A stretch of DNA of 64,000 nucleotides, from NCBI GenBank assembly GCA_965204245.1, contig CBDBED010000013.1, positions 186,001-250,000 of the forward strand. Reading direction: 5' to 3'. The DNA comes from JAAXIE01 sp965204245 (GTDB lineage: Bacteria > Chloroflexota > Dehalococcoidia > Lucifugimonadales > JAAXIE01). Below the pieces are notes generated by a model. That model had not been told where the DNA came from and ran no database searches. It saw only the letters and a program-made list of their open reading frames with translations. This document shows, one piece after another, positions 1 to 8,941 of the stretch (position 1 is the first letter of the stretch; each line of letters opens with the position of its first letter). Made by a program: the position numbers and the translations under genes.

Positions 1-945
1 ATCCCCGTCCAAGAGTTGTTCACTTCGGGGCACCGCACGTGCCAAGGGTGTGAGTCGGCTCTCTCCATGCGCCTCATGATCAAGGCCGCGGGGCCCCGGA
101 GCATCGTGGTGGGAAGCACGGGCTGCATGTATGTGGCCAACACCACCTATTACAGCACCCCTTGGGTTGTGCCATGGATGCACACGCAGTTGGGCTCTTC
201 GGGTTCCGCTGCCACTGGGACTGCCGCCGGTCTGCGCGCCCTGATGCGCAAGGGGAAGATCAAGGACGAGCCCATCAACGTCATCGCGTTCTGTGGCGAC
301 GGTGGCGGAGTGGACATGGGGCTGTCGGCTCTTTCGGCTGCGCTTACGACCGACTACAACATGATGATCCTCCTGTATGACAACGAGTCCTATGCCAACA
401 CGGACATCCAGGTATCGGGCAGTTCTCCGTGGGGGGCCAACTCCACCTTCAGCCCGCCGGGCAAGTCGAAGCACATCATGAACCGGCGCTGGAAGAAGAA
501 CACCGCTCCTATGCTGGCTGCGGGACATCCGGACTGCCGTTACGTGGCAACCTCCTGTGGCTCTTACGGGCTGGACATGACCAACAAGATCAGGCGGGCC
601 CTGACCATTGGCGGGCCAACCTTCGTCCACAGCATTGATCCCTGTCCCAAGGGCTGGGACTATGACCCCAAGTACTCCCATGAGTTGGGCATGCTCTCGA
701 TCGAGACCGGACTCTGGGTGCTGTATGAGATCATCGACGGCGAGCTCATCCTCAATGGTCCTTCGCGGGCCATTTCCAAGGGGATGAAGAAGCGCAGGCC
801 GGTGCGCGAGTATCTGGAACGCCAAGGCCGGTTCGCCCACTTCACGGATGAGGACCATAAGTACTTCCAGGACAAGGTGGACCAGAGCTGGGAAGAGTGG
901 TACCTGCCGGGTGTCATTCCCGTCCACCCCAAGCTGGACGACTAG
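1..945 (+). CDS. 2-oxoacid:ferredoxin oxidoreductase, beta subunit (5' partial)
   Basis: Thiamine-diphosphate-binding beta subunit of a pyruvate (or related 2-oxoacid):ferredoxin oxidoreductase, a cytoplasmic iron-sulfur enzyme that oxidatively decarboxylates 2-oxoacids to acyl-CoA and reduces ferredoxin. The frame is open to the left edge, so a few N-terminal residues are missing; 314 residues are visible. Seen: CQGC at visible residues 14-17 and further Cys at about 42 and 215 (cluster ligands), GDGGG at about 99 and DNESYANT at about 127 (ThDP/Mg motif). The alpha and gamma subunits would be expected upstream. The actual 2-oxoacid cannot be decided from this subunit. A strong hairpin terminator follows, so it is probably the last gene of its operon. 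Confidence 0.9.
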   Translation: MPVQELFTSGHRTCQGCESALSMRLMIKAAGPRSIVVGSTGCMYVANTTYYSTPWVVPWMHTQLGSSGSAATGTAAGLRALMRKGKIKDEPINVIAFCGDGGGVDMGLSALSAALTTDYNMMILLYDNESYANTDIQVSGSSPWGANSTFSPPGKSKHIMNRRWKKNTAPMLAAGHPDCRYVATSCGSYGLDMTNKIRRALTIGGPTFVHSIDPCPKGWDYDPKYSHELGMLSIETGLWVLYEIIDGELILNGPSRAISKGMKKRRPVREYLERQGRFAHFTDEDHKYFQDKVDQSWEEWYLPGVIPVHPKLDD

Positions 946-982
946 CCTTCACTCCAAACTGCTCAAGGTTTGGGTACAATTG

Positions 983-1018
983 CGGGGTCCCTGAATTAAC
1001 AGGGGCCCCGTTCTTTTT
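983..1018 (+). terminator. intrinsic terminator after the oxidoreductase gene
   Basis: A GC-rich hairpin (left arm 983-993, right arm 1000-1010, 6-base loop, all paired with one G-U) is followed by TTCTTTTT at 1011-1018. This is a textbook Rho-independent terminator about 40 bases after the stop codon. Confidence 0.9.
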
Positions 1019-1080
1019 CGCTTGCTAGTTGCAACGCTTACAAGAGGGAAGCCGTATCCTAGACAAGGAGCCGACATAAC

Positions 1081-2052
1081 ATGGCGGATATTCCTCCTGC
1101 CCCGACCTTCAAGGATGTGCTGGCGGCGCGTCGCCGTATTGCTTCTCATGTGCCGCGCACCCCGCTGCACCACTATCCGGCTCTCAGCAAGCTGCTGGGC
1201 TTCGAGGTGCGTCTGAAGCATGAGAACCATCATGCCTTGGGGGCGTTCAAGGTGAGGGGTGGGATGAATCTGCTGTCGCAGTTAAGCGACGAGGAGCGGG
1301 GGCGCGGGTTGGTAACTGCTTCGAGCGGGAACCATGGGCAGTCCATCGCGTATGCGTGCTCCATGTTTGGGGCACGGGCGGTGATTTGTCTCCCAGAGGG
1401 GGCGAATCCCCTGAAGGTTGAGTCCATGCGCAATTTGGGGGCGGAGGTCGTGTTTCACGGGAGTGAATTCGACGAGGCGCGGGCACATTCGGAGAGGTTG
1501 GCGCGGGAAGAAGGCTACCTGTATGTGCATCCTGCAAACGAACCGCGGTTGATCGCAGGAGTAGCTACGACCAGCTTGGAAATCATTGAGGACTTCCCTG
1601 AGGTGGATGTCATATTGGTGCCGCTTGGTGGTGGCAGCGGGGCATCGGGGGCGTGCATCGTGAGGAGCGCCATCGCGCCAGAGGTGCAGGTCATCGCAGT
1701 CCAGTCAGCCCAAGCGCCTGCGGGGTACATGTCTTGGAAGGAGCGGCGAATCGTGGAGTCGCCTATGAGGACCCGAGCGGAAGGGTTGGCCACGGCGACT
1801 GCCTATGAGCTAACGCAGTCCATCCTGTGGGAAATGCTGGACGACTTCATCCTTGTGAGTGATGACGAGATTGATGAAGCAATCAGAGTGCTGCTGGACA
1901 AGGCGCATACTCTTGCGGAGGGCGCAGGTGCGGCAGCGACGGCCGGGGCAATCAAGCTGGCTGAGCATTTGCAAGGGAAACGGGTGGCCATCATCGTTTC
2001 AGGGGGTAACATAACGCCGGCGCAGCTGCGTACGTTGTTAGCGGAGAGCTAG
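1081..2052 (+). CDS. threonine ammonia-lyase / serine-threonine dehydratase-like PLP enzyme
   Basis: Fold-type II PLP enzyme of the threonine/serine dehydratase and serine racemase group, probably converting L-threonine or L-serine to the 2-oxoacid and ammonia. Seen: PLP lysine K57 in GAFKVRGG, the SSGNHGQS substrate loop at 81-88, and the glycine-rich phosphate-binding loop GGGSG at 183-187. At 323 residues it has the catalytic domain only and no C-terminal ACT-like regulatory domain, as in catabolic (TdcB-like) or racemase-type members, so feedback control by isoleucine is unlikely. AAGGAG at 1064-1069 lies a little far (11 bases) before the ATG. Serine racemase or hydroxyaspartate dehydratase activity cannot be excluded. 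Confidence 0.85.
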   Translation: MADIPPAPTFKDVLAARRRIASHVPRTPLHHYPALSKLLGFEVRLKHENHHALGAFKVRGGMNLLSQLSDEERGRGLVTASSGNHGQSIAYACSMFGARAVICLPEGANPLKVESMRNLGAEVVFHGSEFDEARAHSERLAREEGYLYVHPANEPRLIAGVATTSLEIIEDFPEVDVILVPLGGGSGASGACIVRSAIAPEVQVIAVQSAQAPAGYMSWKERRIVESPMRTRAEGLATATAYELTQSILWEMLDDFILVSDDEIDEAIRVLLDKAHTLAEGAGAAATAGAIKLAEHLQGKRVAIIVSGGNITPAQLRTLLAES

Positions 2053-2413
2053 TGCTGAGAGTCAGGGATTCCGGTTTCGGGGCCTATGACCACGACGCTT
2101 CAAGTGAGCTGCGATGTCGCTTGACCCGCCAAACTAGTCTTCTATCAAGGCTCTGACGAGGGACACGACTCTGGGGATAGTGCGCCTAAGCGCATGGACG
2201 ATGAACGTGGAGGTTGCAGTCAGGGATCAAGGCGACTTCATGGTCAGTTGTTGTGTTTGCGAGAAATAGAGAGACACCCCGCTGGGGCTGTCGACATAAC
2301 TAGAGAGGGCGGTTGGGGCTGGTTCAGACTCGCCGTCTGTTCAAGGGTGAAAGGGTTCGCGACTGGACCCTAAAGCGGGAACCGAGACTAGGCCGGAGTG
2401 CCGGGGTTCTGCC
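2053..2413. other. gene-free stretch between tail-to-tail genes
   Basis: About 360 bases between the stop codons of two convergent genes. I find no convincing reading frame with a ribosome site, no tRNA cloverleaf and no strong terminator hairpin. A possible T-arm-like hairpin near 2350 has a 10-base loop and was rejected. Confidence 0.5.
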
Positions 2414-3439
2414 CTACGGGGTAGTAGATGATTCCGTCTCGATGAAGCGTGCCAATTCGTCGCGGCTGAAAGTGGGCAACTCCTCCAGTTCGTGACTGCC
2501 CCCGATCATCATCGCCCCCTCCTCCACCTCGGTTATCTGACCAATTTCGTAGGCGTCTATTCCTTCCGATTCCAAGGCGGATAACGCCGCGGGTACATCC
2601 TCGGGCGGCATGGTAACGATGAGGCAGCCCGAGGCGAGTAGTCCCAGTGGGTCGCACCCGATGGCGTGGCAGATCTCCTCGCACTGAGGTAACACAGGTA
2701 CCGAGCCACGCTCGATTACCACACCAACGCCCGAGGCCTGGGCCACCTCGTGCAGTGCGGTAGCCAATCCTCCCTCAGTAACGTCGTGCATGCAGTGCAC
2801 GCGTGCTGCATCAATTACCTTTGCGGAATCGCGTACTACACTGATACCTGGGTCGGCCAGCAGGGACGATGCGCCTTGGAGTGTAGCAGGGGTAACTCCT
2901 GCGGTACTGAGTTTCTCCGGGAAGTCCCTGGCGAGCAAAGCGGTGCCTTCGATGGCAATGCCCTTGGTGACCAGTACACTATCGCCCGGCTGTGCATTAC
3001 CCGCGGTGACGAGTTTGTCCCTAGCTACTGTCCCCAGCATGCAACCGGATACGACCGTGTGTTCGATGCCGTGGGTGACCTCGGTATGGCCGCCGACCAA
3101 AGCTACATGCAGCTCCTGGCAGGCGTGTAGTACTTGATTAAAGGTATGCGTTGCAGTTTCGGGCAATGTACCGGCGGGGAGCAGGATAGTGCAGAGGAAC
3201 CACCGGGGGACAGCACCCATGGCAGCCACGTCGTTGGCGTTTACCTGGACAGCGTACCACCCTGGGGAGTCGCTGGAAAATGTAACCGGGTCGCTGGAGG
3301 CCACGAGTAACTGCCCATCCAGGTCGAGGACCGCAGCATCCACTCCGACTTGAGGCCCGACCAGTACACTTTGGTCGGATTGGCCTATGGAGGAGAGGAG
3401 TTCGCTCAACAGATGGTGGGGTACCTTACCGAGTTGCAC
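2414..3439 (-). CDS. AIR synthase-related protein (PurM/HypE/ThiL superfamily)
   Basis: A 341-residue protein with the two-domain AIR-synthase fold: an N-terminal half with the Asp-rich GVDAAVLDL and SSDPVTF segments (about 32-58) and NANDVAAMGA (about 67-76), followed by the C-terminal domain with HDVTEGG (about 218-224), which is typical of HypE and of relatives annotated as hydrogenase-maturation factors. These proteins bind ATP and activate a substrate by phosphorylation or dehydration. No hydrogenase or thiamine genes are nearby, and the Cys-terminal HypE tail is absent (it ends in SSTTP), so a hydrogenase role is not supported. The start is GTG. The precise reaction is unknown. Confidence 0.75.
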   Translation of the reverse strand: MQLGKVPHHLLSELLSSIGQSDQSVLVGPQVGVDAAVLDLDGQLLVASSDPVTFSSDSPGWYAVQVNANDVAAMGAVPRWFLCTILLPAGTLPETATHTFNQVLHACQELHVALVGGHTEVTHGIEHTVVSGCMLGTVARDKLVTAGNAQPGDSVLVTKGIAIEGTALLARDFPEKLSTAGVTPATLQGASSLLADPGISVVRDSAKVIDAARVHCMHDVTEGGLATALHEVAQASGVGVVIERGSVPVLPQCEEICHAIGCDPLGLLASGCLIVTMPPEDVPAALSALESEGIDAYEIGQITEVEEGAMMIGGSHELEELPTFSRDELARFIETESSTTP

Positions 3440-3635
3440 AGTCGCTCACCTATACCGGTCTTACATGCTGCGAATGCAGCAAGGAGGTTAGTCTACCATG
3501 GAGTGAGGGTGTGGGCGGTTAACAGGAAGCTGTCGCGGGTGCATCAGGTGTTGGAGGTCCCGCCATGAAACCGGTGTGGATATGGTGTAGTCTCCCAGAT
3601 GGCGCCAAGGCCCAGGGCCACGGGATGCACGGTAA

Positions 3636-4094
3636 ATGGACTACTTGATCACCTTCCTTGTAAGTATGACTCCCATAGGCGAGTTGCGGGCAAGCATCCC
3701 CCTGGGGATCGAGACCTATGACCTGCCTTGGTACCGGGTGCTACCCGTGGCGGTGGCCGGGAACTTAGTCCCTGCGCTCTTCTGGCTGGTGGTGTTACCT
3801 CGCGCAGGCGGTTACCTGACTTCCTTTCCCAACCCTGTTGGCCGGCTGCTGTTGTGGCGCAGCGAAAGACTCAAGCACCTGCAGGGGGAGCGGTTCAGTC
3901 GCCACCGGAATGCCGCCCTGATTTTGCTGGTGGCCGTGCCGTTACCCTTCACAGGCGTCTGGTCCGGGTCGCTGGCGGCTTGGGTCTTTGAGATACCATT
4001 TCGGCCGGCCCTGCTGTGTATCGCCCTCGGCGCCGTCATTGCCGGGGGTGTAGTGACGGCTCTCACGGAGCTGAGCATCCATCTCCTCGGATAA
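3636..4094 (+). CDS. small multidrug export-like membrane protein (COG2426 type)
   Basis: A 152-residue integral membrane protein with about four hydrophobic segments (roughly residues 3-12, 33-55, 93-115 and 123-148). The motif PIGELRASIPLGI (13-25) and the later PLPFTGVWSGSLAAW (about 102-116) match the family annotated as small multidrug export proteins, whose true substrate is not known. It is preceded by a 195-base non-coding stretch after the divergent AIR-synthase-like gene and followed by a spacer before a small HTH gene, so it seems monocistronic. Confidence 0.75.
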   Translation: MDYLITFLVSMTPIGELRASIPLGIETYDLPWYRVLPVAVAGNLVPALFWLVVLPRAGGYLTSFPNPVGRLLLWRSERLKHLQGERFSRHRNAALILLVAVPLPFTGVWSGSLAAWVFEIPFRPALLCIALGAVIAGGVVTALTELSIHLLG

Positions 4095-4271
4095 TGCCCG
4101 AACTTTGCGCCCACCGTTAATATGCGATGTTACATGCCCTGTTCTACACTAGCAGGCGATGCTTTGAAGAGATTGTTCTTTACTATCACTTAATGAATTT
4201 AAGAAAATACCGAGAAACGAGGAAACGTTAGGCACTGTTCCAAAAATATCTAAAAAACGACACAGAACTCG

Positions 4272-4299
4272 TTGACACCCTTTAGAACGACCTGATAAT
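4272..4299 (+). promoter_or_regulatory. sigma-70-type promoter of the small HTH gene
   Basis: A perfect -35 box TTGACA at 4272-4277 and GATAAT at 4294-4299 with a 16-base spacer. The start codon lies 30 bases downstream, after a strong AGAGGAGG ribosome site at 4315-4322. Confidence 0.7.
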
Positions 4300-4329
4300 G
4301 TAAGCGCAAGGAACAGAGGAGGTATAGAA

Positions 4330-4554
4330 GTGGCTCGTAAGACGCGACTGATGCGGGATGTGGAGGAGAGGTACCAGAGGCAGTTGGAGTACCTTGTTCC
4401 CGAGAAGGTCAACGAGTTGGGCCTCTCGGCGACTGCATCGGAACTGGGTGTAAGCAAGGCGACCTTGGGGTACTGGATCCTCAAGTTGGGCATCAATGTC
4501 CGCCGCGTGGCACTGGCGCCGGGTGAGACTCTAGAGGTGAAGCGCGCGAGTTGA
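4330..4554 (+). CDS. small helix-turn-helix protein
   Basis: A 74-residue basic protein starting with GTG seven bases after AGAGGAGG. Residues 34-53 (LSATASELGVSKATLGYWIL) look like a helix-turn-helix of the kind used to recognise DNA. It is preceded by a coil-prone N-terminus (EERYQRQLEYLVPEKVNELG) and followed by a short basic tail. It has its own clear promoter (4272-4299) and no partner gene. Probably a DNA-binding regulator or a phage-type excision/regulatory protein; no specific family is recognised. Confidence 0.7.
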   Translation: MARKTRLMRDVEERYQRQLEYLVPEKVNELGLSATASELGVSKATLGYWILKLGINVRRVALAPGETLEVKRAS

Positions 4555-4631
4555 TGTACCGCGAGTAACGAGGACCCGCTGTCGCTGGTCCTGTCCGGTA
4601 GCGCGGGAGGCGACCGGCGATAGCGGGATGT

Positions 4632-4660
4632 TTGTGGGCACTCTCCAGTGGGTTTATAGT
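4632..4660 (+). promoter_or_regulatory. promoter of the cupredoxin lipoprotein gene
   Basis: TTGTGG at 4632-4637 and TATAGT at 4655-4660 are separated by exactly 17 bases. The TTG start codon is 34 bases downstream. Confidence 0.6.
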
Positions 4661-4693
4661 AGATGCAACGTCTATGCCCGCTAGGAGAGTGTT

Positions 4694-5215
4694 TTGCTTA
4701 AGGTGGCAACCTTATTCGTATCCCTGCTGATCGTTGCCCTGATGACCATGGCCGCTTGCGGCGGCGACTCCGACCCCTCAGAGTCCACTCCCACCCCCGC
4801 CTCCGATGGCTCCCCTTCCGATGACTCCCAGGCCGAAGCCTCAAGCGAAGGCCTGCTTCTTGATGTATCGGTGAAGGGCGAAGACTTGGAATATGACATA
4901 ATCGAAATGTCTGCCCCGGCTGGCCAGGAAGTCACGGTCCAGTTCCGCAATGTCTCCAAGGCCCAGCCACATAACTGGGTGCTAGTGCAGAACGGGACGA
5001 AGGACGCTGTGACGGCGGACGGGATTGAATCCGGTGAAGAAACCGACTATGTGGTCCCAGGTGATGAGCGGGTCGTAGCCCAAACGGGCCTGCTTGCTGG
5101 GAAAGAGACTGGAAAAGTGACTTTCACTGTACCTCCGGCAGGCACCTACCAGTTCGTTTGCACCTTCCCCGCACATAACATAACCATGTTCGGGACCTTT
5201 ACTGCAACACCCTGA
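4694..5215 (+). CDS. secreted cupredoxin (plastocyanin/azurin-like) lipoprotein
   Basis: A 173-residue exported blue-copper protein, probably an electron carrier or copper binder anchored on the outer face of the cytoplasmic membrane. Seen: a hydrophobic signal segment (4-20) ending in a lipobox with C22, a Ser/Pro/Asp-rich linker (about 25-52), then a cupredoxin beta-barrel with all four type-1 copper ligands in order: H93 (QPHNW), C156, H161 and M165 (FVCTFPAHNITM). The start is TTG, supported by GGAGAG at 4684-4689. Its own promoter lies at 4632-4660 and a hairpin terminator follows at 5247. Its redox partner cannot be inferred from the neighbours. Confidence 0.9.
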   Translation: MLKVATLFVSLLIVALMTMAACGGDSDPSESTPTPASDGSPSDDSQAEASSEGLLLDVSVKGEDLEYDIIEMSAPAGQEVTVQFRNVSKAQPHNWVLVQNGTKDAVTADGIESGEETDYVVPGDERVVAQTGLLAGKETGKVTFTVPPAGTYQFVCTFPAHNITMFGTFTATP

Positions 5216-5246
5216 CGACTGCGCTGACCCGGTAGGTTGACGGATG

Positions 5247-5276
5247 AAACGACGGGCTTGAGATGGCCCGTCGTTT
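5247..5276 (+). terminator. hairpin terminator after the cupredoxin gene
   Basis: An 11-bp perfect inverted repeat (5247-5257 and 5266-5276) closes an 8-base loop and ends in TTT. It sits 31 bases after the stop codon and just before the dnaN promoter. Confidence 0.8.
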
Positions 5277-5279
5277 CCG

Positions 5280-5308
5280 TTGACGCTATAGGGGCCCACT
5301 CATATACT
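5280..5308 (+). promoter_or_regulatory. dnaN promoter
   Basis: TTGACG at 5280-5285, a 17-base spacer and TATACT at 5303-5308: near-consensus sigma-70 promoter. Transcription would start near 5315, about 20 bases before the ATG. Confidence 0.8.
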
Positions 5309-5335
5309 ACAGCCCACTTTCCGGGAGGGGGCGCC

Positions 5336-6469
5336 ATGAGGCTGTCGGTGTTGCAAGAGAACCTGAAGCGTGGGCTGGGAATAGTGGGCCGTGCCGTAGC
5401 TACGAGGAGCACCCTCCCCATTACACAGAACGTCCTTCTTTCTACTGACCGTTCCATGCTCAAGCTCTCGGCCACCAATTTGGAGATCGGCATTACCACT
5501 TGGGTGGGAGCCATGGTGGAAGAGGAAGGCGCGATAACGGTGCCTGCAAGACTCTTGAGCGACTTCGTCGACTCCCTTCCGGCGGAGCGCATCGATCTAA
5601 ACGTGACCCAGAGGCCGAAGGCAGTCCAGCTCACGTGCGCCCGGTCCGAGGCCACTATAAATGGCACGGATGCCGAGGAATTCCCCCCGATACCGACGGT
5701 GGAAGAGGGCCTGACAGCAAAGCTGGACGTTCGCAAGCTGCGCACCGCCATTGCTCAAGTGGCCTTTGCCGCCGCTACTGAGGAGTCCCGCCCGGTGCTC
5801 ACCGGAGTGAAGTTGGAAATGGAGGGCGATGAGTTCACCATGGCGGCAGCTGACGGCTTCCGCTTGGCAGTGCACAAGGAGAGACTGGTAGAGCCGGTGG
5901 CAGAGGCGGCCAGCGTCATCATTCCTGCTAGGACATTGAACGAAATCAACAGGTTCCTAGGCGACCAGGACGAGCCTGTGGAGATAATGATGTCTTCGGC
6001 GAAGGGACAGGCGCTGTTCCAGTTGAAGAGCATTGAGGTGGTGTCCCAACTAATTCAAGGCGCTTTCCCGAACTATGGACAGCTAATACCCCAGAGTTTC
6101 CAGACGCGAGCAGTCTTCGATTTGCAGGAGTTCCAGCGAGCCGCCCGGACTGCATCGATCTTTGCTAGGGATGGCAGTGGCATAGTCCGTCTGCAGATGG
6201 TCCCCGGCAGTGAAGGCGGGCAAGGCAAGATTGTCATCTCTGCCCGGGCGGAAGAGGTGGGCGAGCACACGGACGAGATAGACACGGAGATAGAGGGGGA
6301 GGAGGCCAAGATAGCCTTTAGCGATCGCTATCTACTGGCCGTCCTCGGTGTGCTGGAGCGAGGCAAGGTGGCCTTAGAGGCCACGTCGCCGTCGAGCCCG
6401 GGCGTCTTCAAGCCCATTGCAACCGACGACTATGTTCATGTCGTGATGCCTATGTTCGTTCAGTGGTAG
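5336..6469 (+). CDS. dnaN: DNA polymerase III subunit beta (sliding clamp)
   Basis: Ring-shaped processivity clamp of the replicative polymerase; 377 residues, the normal length for three clamp domains. Seen: N-terminal MRLSVLQENL, the central AAADGFRLAVHKE stretch near 190 and the C-terminal MPMFVQW, matching the conserved end of bacterial beta clamps. The frame is open 33 codons further upstream, but the ATG at 5336 is chosen because GGGAGGGG at 5323-5330 precedes it and the promoter at 5280-5308 overlaps the longer frame. dnaA, recF and gyrB are not adjacent and no DnaA-box cluster was seen, so this is not evidently the replication origin. Confidence 0.95.
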   Translation: MRLSVLQENLKRGLGIVGRAVATRSTLPITQNVLLSTDRSMLKLSATNLEIGITTWVGAMVEEEGAITVPARLLSDFVDSLPAERIDLNVTQRPKAVQLTCARSEATINGTDAEEFPPIPTVEEGLTAKLDVRKLRTAIAQVAFAAATEESRPVLTGVKLEMEGDEFTMAAADGFRLAVHKERLVEPVAEAASVIIPARTLNEINRFLGDQDEPVEIMMSSAKGQALFQLKSIEVVSQLIQGAFPNYGQLIPQSFQTRAVFDLQEFQRAARTASIFARDGSGIVRLQMVPGSEGGQGKIVISARAEEVGEHTDEIDTEIEGEEAKIAFSDRYLLAVLGVLERGKVALEATSPSSPGVFKPIATDDYVHVVMPMFVQW

Positions 6470-6584
6470 GCTTTGCTGTGCTATCGCTGAAAGCGTCCTG
6501 ACACCCTTGGCGCGGAGTCGAATACTCAAACTCCCGCTCTGAGGTTTGCCGACTCCACATAACGTGTACCTGAGGAGGCTCGCC

Positions 6585-7688
6585 ATGGGATGGGCCCGCC
6601 GACCTACTGGGGTAACCCTGCACGAGCCCAACCGCGCGTTTGCCGGTTATACGTTGTTGGCTCCCAATGCTGGCGATTACACGTACCTTGTCGACATGGA
6701 AGGCCGGTTCGTCCACAGGTGGCGTTGTCCCATGGGGGTAGCGCAGGCTTATCTGCTGCCGACGGGGAACCTGCTGCTGCGGACTCCTCCAGTACCAGGA
6801 TCGGGCGGGTTCCCGGGAGCGCCGGCATCGGACCGGGTGCAGGAGCTTGACTGGGACGGCGAGGTGGTGTGGGAGTACGTTGACCCCACGGTCAAGCGCT
6901 TCAGCAGACTACCCAATGGGAATACGGTGATGCTCTTCTGGGAGCAGCTTGCTGAGGGTCAAGGTCAAGGTGCGCGGGGCGGATTCAGTTCAGGGGATGG
7001 ACAGCAGAGGATGCTGGGTGACTTGGTTCGCGAGGTGGGTCCCGACGGCTCGACGGCTTGGGAATGGCATTCGATAGACCATCTGGATGACCAGGAAGAC
7101 ATGATATGCCCGCTGGAGCCCCGCGATGCCCGTGGTGGAGCCAATGACCTTACCGCGTTGGAGGATGGCAGCTTCCTCATCAGTTTTCGTATTCTGGATA
7201 CGGTGGCGAAGGTGCCCAGCGGAGGAGGGCCCTTTCTCTGGAAGTGGGGAAAGGGTGAGATATCTCATCAACATAACCCGAGGCCGTTGGGCAACGGAAA
7301 TGTGCTTCTGCTAGACAACGGGTGCCACAGGCGGGGGCTCAGTTTCTCGCGAGCCGTAGAGGTGGACCCCAACACAAATGCCATTGCTTGGGAGTACCGT
7401 GCTGATCCGCAGTCATCTTTCTTCACGCATTTCACCGGGGGCTGCGAGAGGCTGCCGAACGGCAATACGCTGATCTGCGAGGGGTACGAGGGACGGCTGT
7501 TTGAGGTGACGCCGAGGGGGCAGGTGGTATGGGAGTATGTGAGTCCCTTCTTTCGCAATGAGCCTGACGGGTACGCAAATCGCGTGTTCCGGACGCATCG
7601 TTATGGGCCGGACCATCCTGCCTTGAGGGGCAAAGATCTGGACCCTGACCGGTATTCCAACCTTAACAGGGCCTATGCAGGCGGCTAG
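6585..7688 (+). CDS. arylsulfotransferase-like beta-propeller protein
   Basis: A 367-residue protein of the ASST/PQQ-like propeller type. It has repeated blades with LPNGNT (three copies), VVWEYV and DW-GEVVWEY strands. The segment ISHQHNPRPLGNGNVLLLDNG near 227-247 contains the HxH-N pattern of arylsulfate sulfotransferases, which move sulfate between phenols by a phospho-like His intermediate. No signal peptide is visible, unlike classical periplasmic ASST, so it may be cytoplasmic and the reaction is uncertain. The ATG at 6585 is supported by TGAGGAGG at 6571-6578; a TTG 13 codons earlier lacks a site. Its stop codon overlaps that of the convergent CoA-transferase by 4 bases. Confidence 0.75.
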   Translation: MGWARRPTGVTLHEPNRAFAGYTLLAPNAGDYTYLVDMEGRFVHRWRCPMGVAQAYLLPTGNLLLRTPPVPGSGGFPGAPASDRVQELDWDGEVVWEYVDPTVKRFSRLPNGNTVMLFWEQLAEGQGQGARGGFSSGDGQQRMLGDLVREVGPDGSTAWEWHSIDHLDDQEDMICPLEPRDARGGANDLTALEDGSFLISFRILDTVAKVPSGGGPFLWKWGKGEISHQHNPRPLGNGNVLLLDNGCHRRGLSFSRAVEVDPNTNAIAWEYRADPQSSFFTHFTGGCERLPNGNTLICEGYEGRLFEVTPRGQVVWEYVSPFFRNEPDGYANRVFRTHRYGPDHPALRGKDLDPDRYSNLNRAYAGG

Positions 7689-8887
7689 ATTATCCGCTCT
7701 TCTTTGAGGCGGGCGATTTCCTCCGGACCGTAGCCGAATATCTCCCCATAGACCTCGGCATTGTGCTCACCCAAGAGGGGTGAGGTGGTGACTTCCACTG
7801 GGGAGTCGTCCAGCTTGATGGGGCAGCCAGGGAGCGTCAGTTTGCCGCGCTGCTGGTGATCTATCTCGGTGATCATCTCGCGGGCCAGCAGTTGGGGGTC
7901 GACGTGCAGGTCGGCGGCGTTCAGTGTGGCGCCTGCAGGAACGCCCGCCTCGCCCATCAGACGCATGACCTCATGCTTGCTGCGCTGCGAGGTCCACTCT
8001 TCGAGCATTCCGTTGACTTCGTCGGCGTGTTCCAAGCGCCAGTTGGGGTCTGAGTAGTCTGGGTGGCCAATCAGGTCTTCACGGCCGATGACGCTGAGTA
8101 CGCCGTCCCACATATGGGAACGGACCGGCTGGGCGAAGATGTAGCAGTAATCGTCGGGGCCGCCTGGGTGGCACTTGTAGATGCCTCCGGGGACGCTGTT
8201 GCGAGGATTTCCGGTGCGGGGAGGGACTTCGCCAGTGCGGTAGTAGTCGACCATGCGGACGCGGCAGTAGTTCATCACGGCGTCCTGCATTGATACCTCG
8301 ACGACTTGGCCCTCGCCGGTGTGTTCCCGCTGCCACAGGGCGGCCATAATGCCGATGGCTGCGTGGACTCCGGTGCCGGTGTCGCCGATGGTTGGACCGG
8401 GTTTGAGGGGGACGCTGTCGGCGTAGCCGGTGGTGGTCATGGCACCGCCAGTGGCTTGGGCAATCATGTCGAAAGACTTGTAATCGCTGTATGGGCCGTA
8501 GGTGCCGAAGCCCTTGATGCGGGCCATGATGATGCGGGGGTTGACTTGCTTGAGAACGTCGTAGCCGAGACCTAGGCGCTCCATGGCTCCGGGGGCCATG
8601 TTCTCGGCTACGATGTCACCTTGGCGCACCATTTCGAGGAACATGGACTTGCCCGTTTCGCTCTTGAGGTCGAGGGTGACGCTGCGCTTATTCAGGTTGA
8701 GGAGGATGAAGTAGTAGCTGTCGATGTCGCCGTCTTGGGACCAGAGGCCGCGGCCGGGGTCGCCGCGGTTGGGCTCCTCGACCTTGATGACGTCTGCTCC
8801 CATCCAAGCCAGTACCTCGGTGCACGAGGTGCCTGCTTCGAACTGAGTCAGGTCTATAACTCGGATGCCTTCCAGTGCTTTGGTCAT
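7685..8887 (-). CDS. CaiB/BaiF family (class III) CoA-transferase
   Basis: Class III CoA-transferase, 400 residues, moving CoA between carboxylic acids as in formyl-CoA:oxalate or carnitine CoA-transferases, so probably activating an organic acid for degradation. Seen: opening LEGIRVIDLTQFEAGTSCTEVLAWMGADVIKVEEP, of which the VIKVEEPNRGDPGR part is the CoA-binding signature, and the catalytic Asp at 169 in GPTIGDTGTG, the same position as in formyl-CoA transferase. The ATG at 8887 follows GAGGAG; a TTG five codons upstream would place the site inside the gene. It is followed on the same strand by nothing, and lies 54 bases downstream of the NYN nuclease gene. Substrate unknown. Confidence 0.88.
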   Translation of the reverse strand: MTKALEGIRVIDLTQFEAGTSCTEVLAWMGADVIKVEEPNRGDPGRGLWSQDGDIDSYYFILLNLNKRSVTLDLKSETGKSMFLEMVRQGDIVAENMAPGAMERLGLGYDVLKQVNPRIIMARIKGFGTYGPYSDYKSFDMIAQATGGAMTTTGYADSVPLKPGPTIGDTGTGVHAAIGIMAALWQREHTGEGQVVEVSMQDAVMNYCRVRMVDYYRTGEVPPRTGNPRNSVPGGIYKCHPGGPDDYCYIFAQPVRSHMWDGVLSVIGREDLIGHPDYSDPNWRLEHADEVNGMLEEWTSQRSKHEVMRLMGEAGVPAGATLNAADLHVDPQLLAREMITEIDHQQRGKLTLPGCPIKLDDSPVEVTTSPLLGEHNAEVYGEIFGYGPEEIARLKEERII

Positions 8888-8941
8888 CGCGCTTCTCCTC
8901 AAGTTATTGGGAACTATGTGAGCGGGGAACGGGAAGACTCG

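Noticed and set aside
2340..2375. A GGGTTCG...CCC hairpin resembling a tRNA T-arm
   Set aside because: The loop has 10 instead of 7 bases and no matching acceptor, D or anticodon arms are present.
4095..5336. Replication origin next to dnaN
   Set aside because: No dnaA, recF or gyrB neighbours and no cluster of TTATCCACA-like boxes. dnaN is flanked by its own promoter and terminator.
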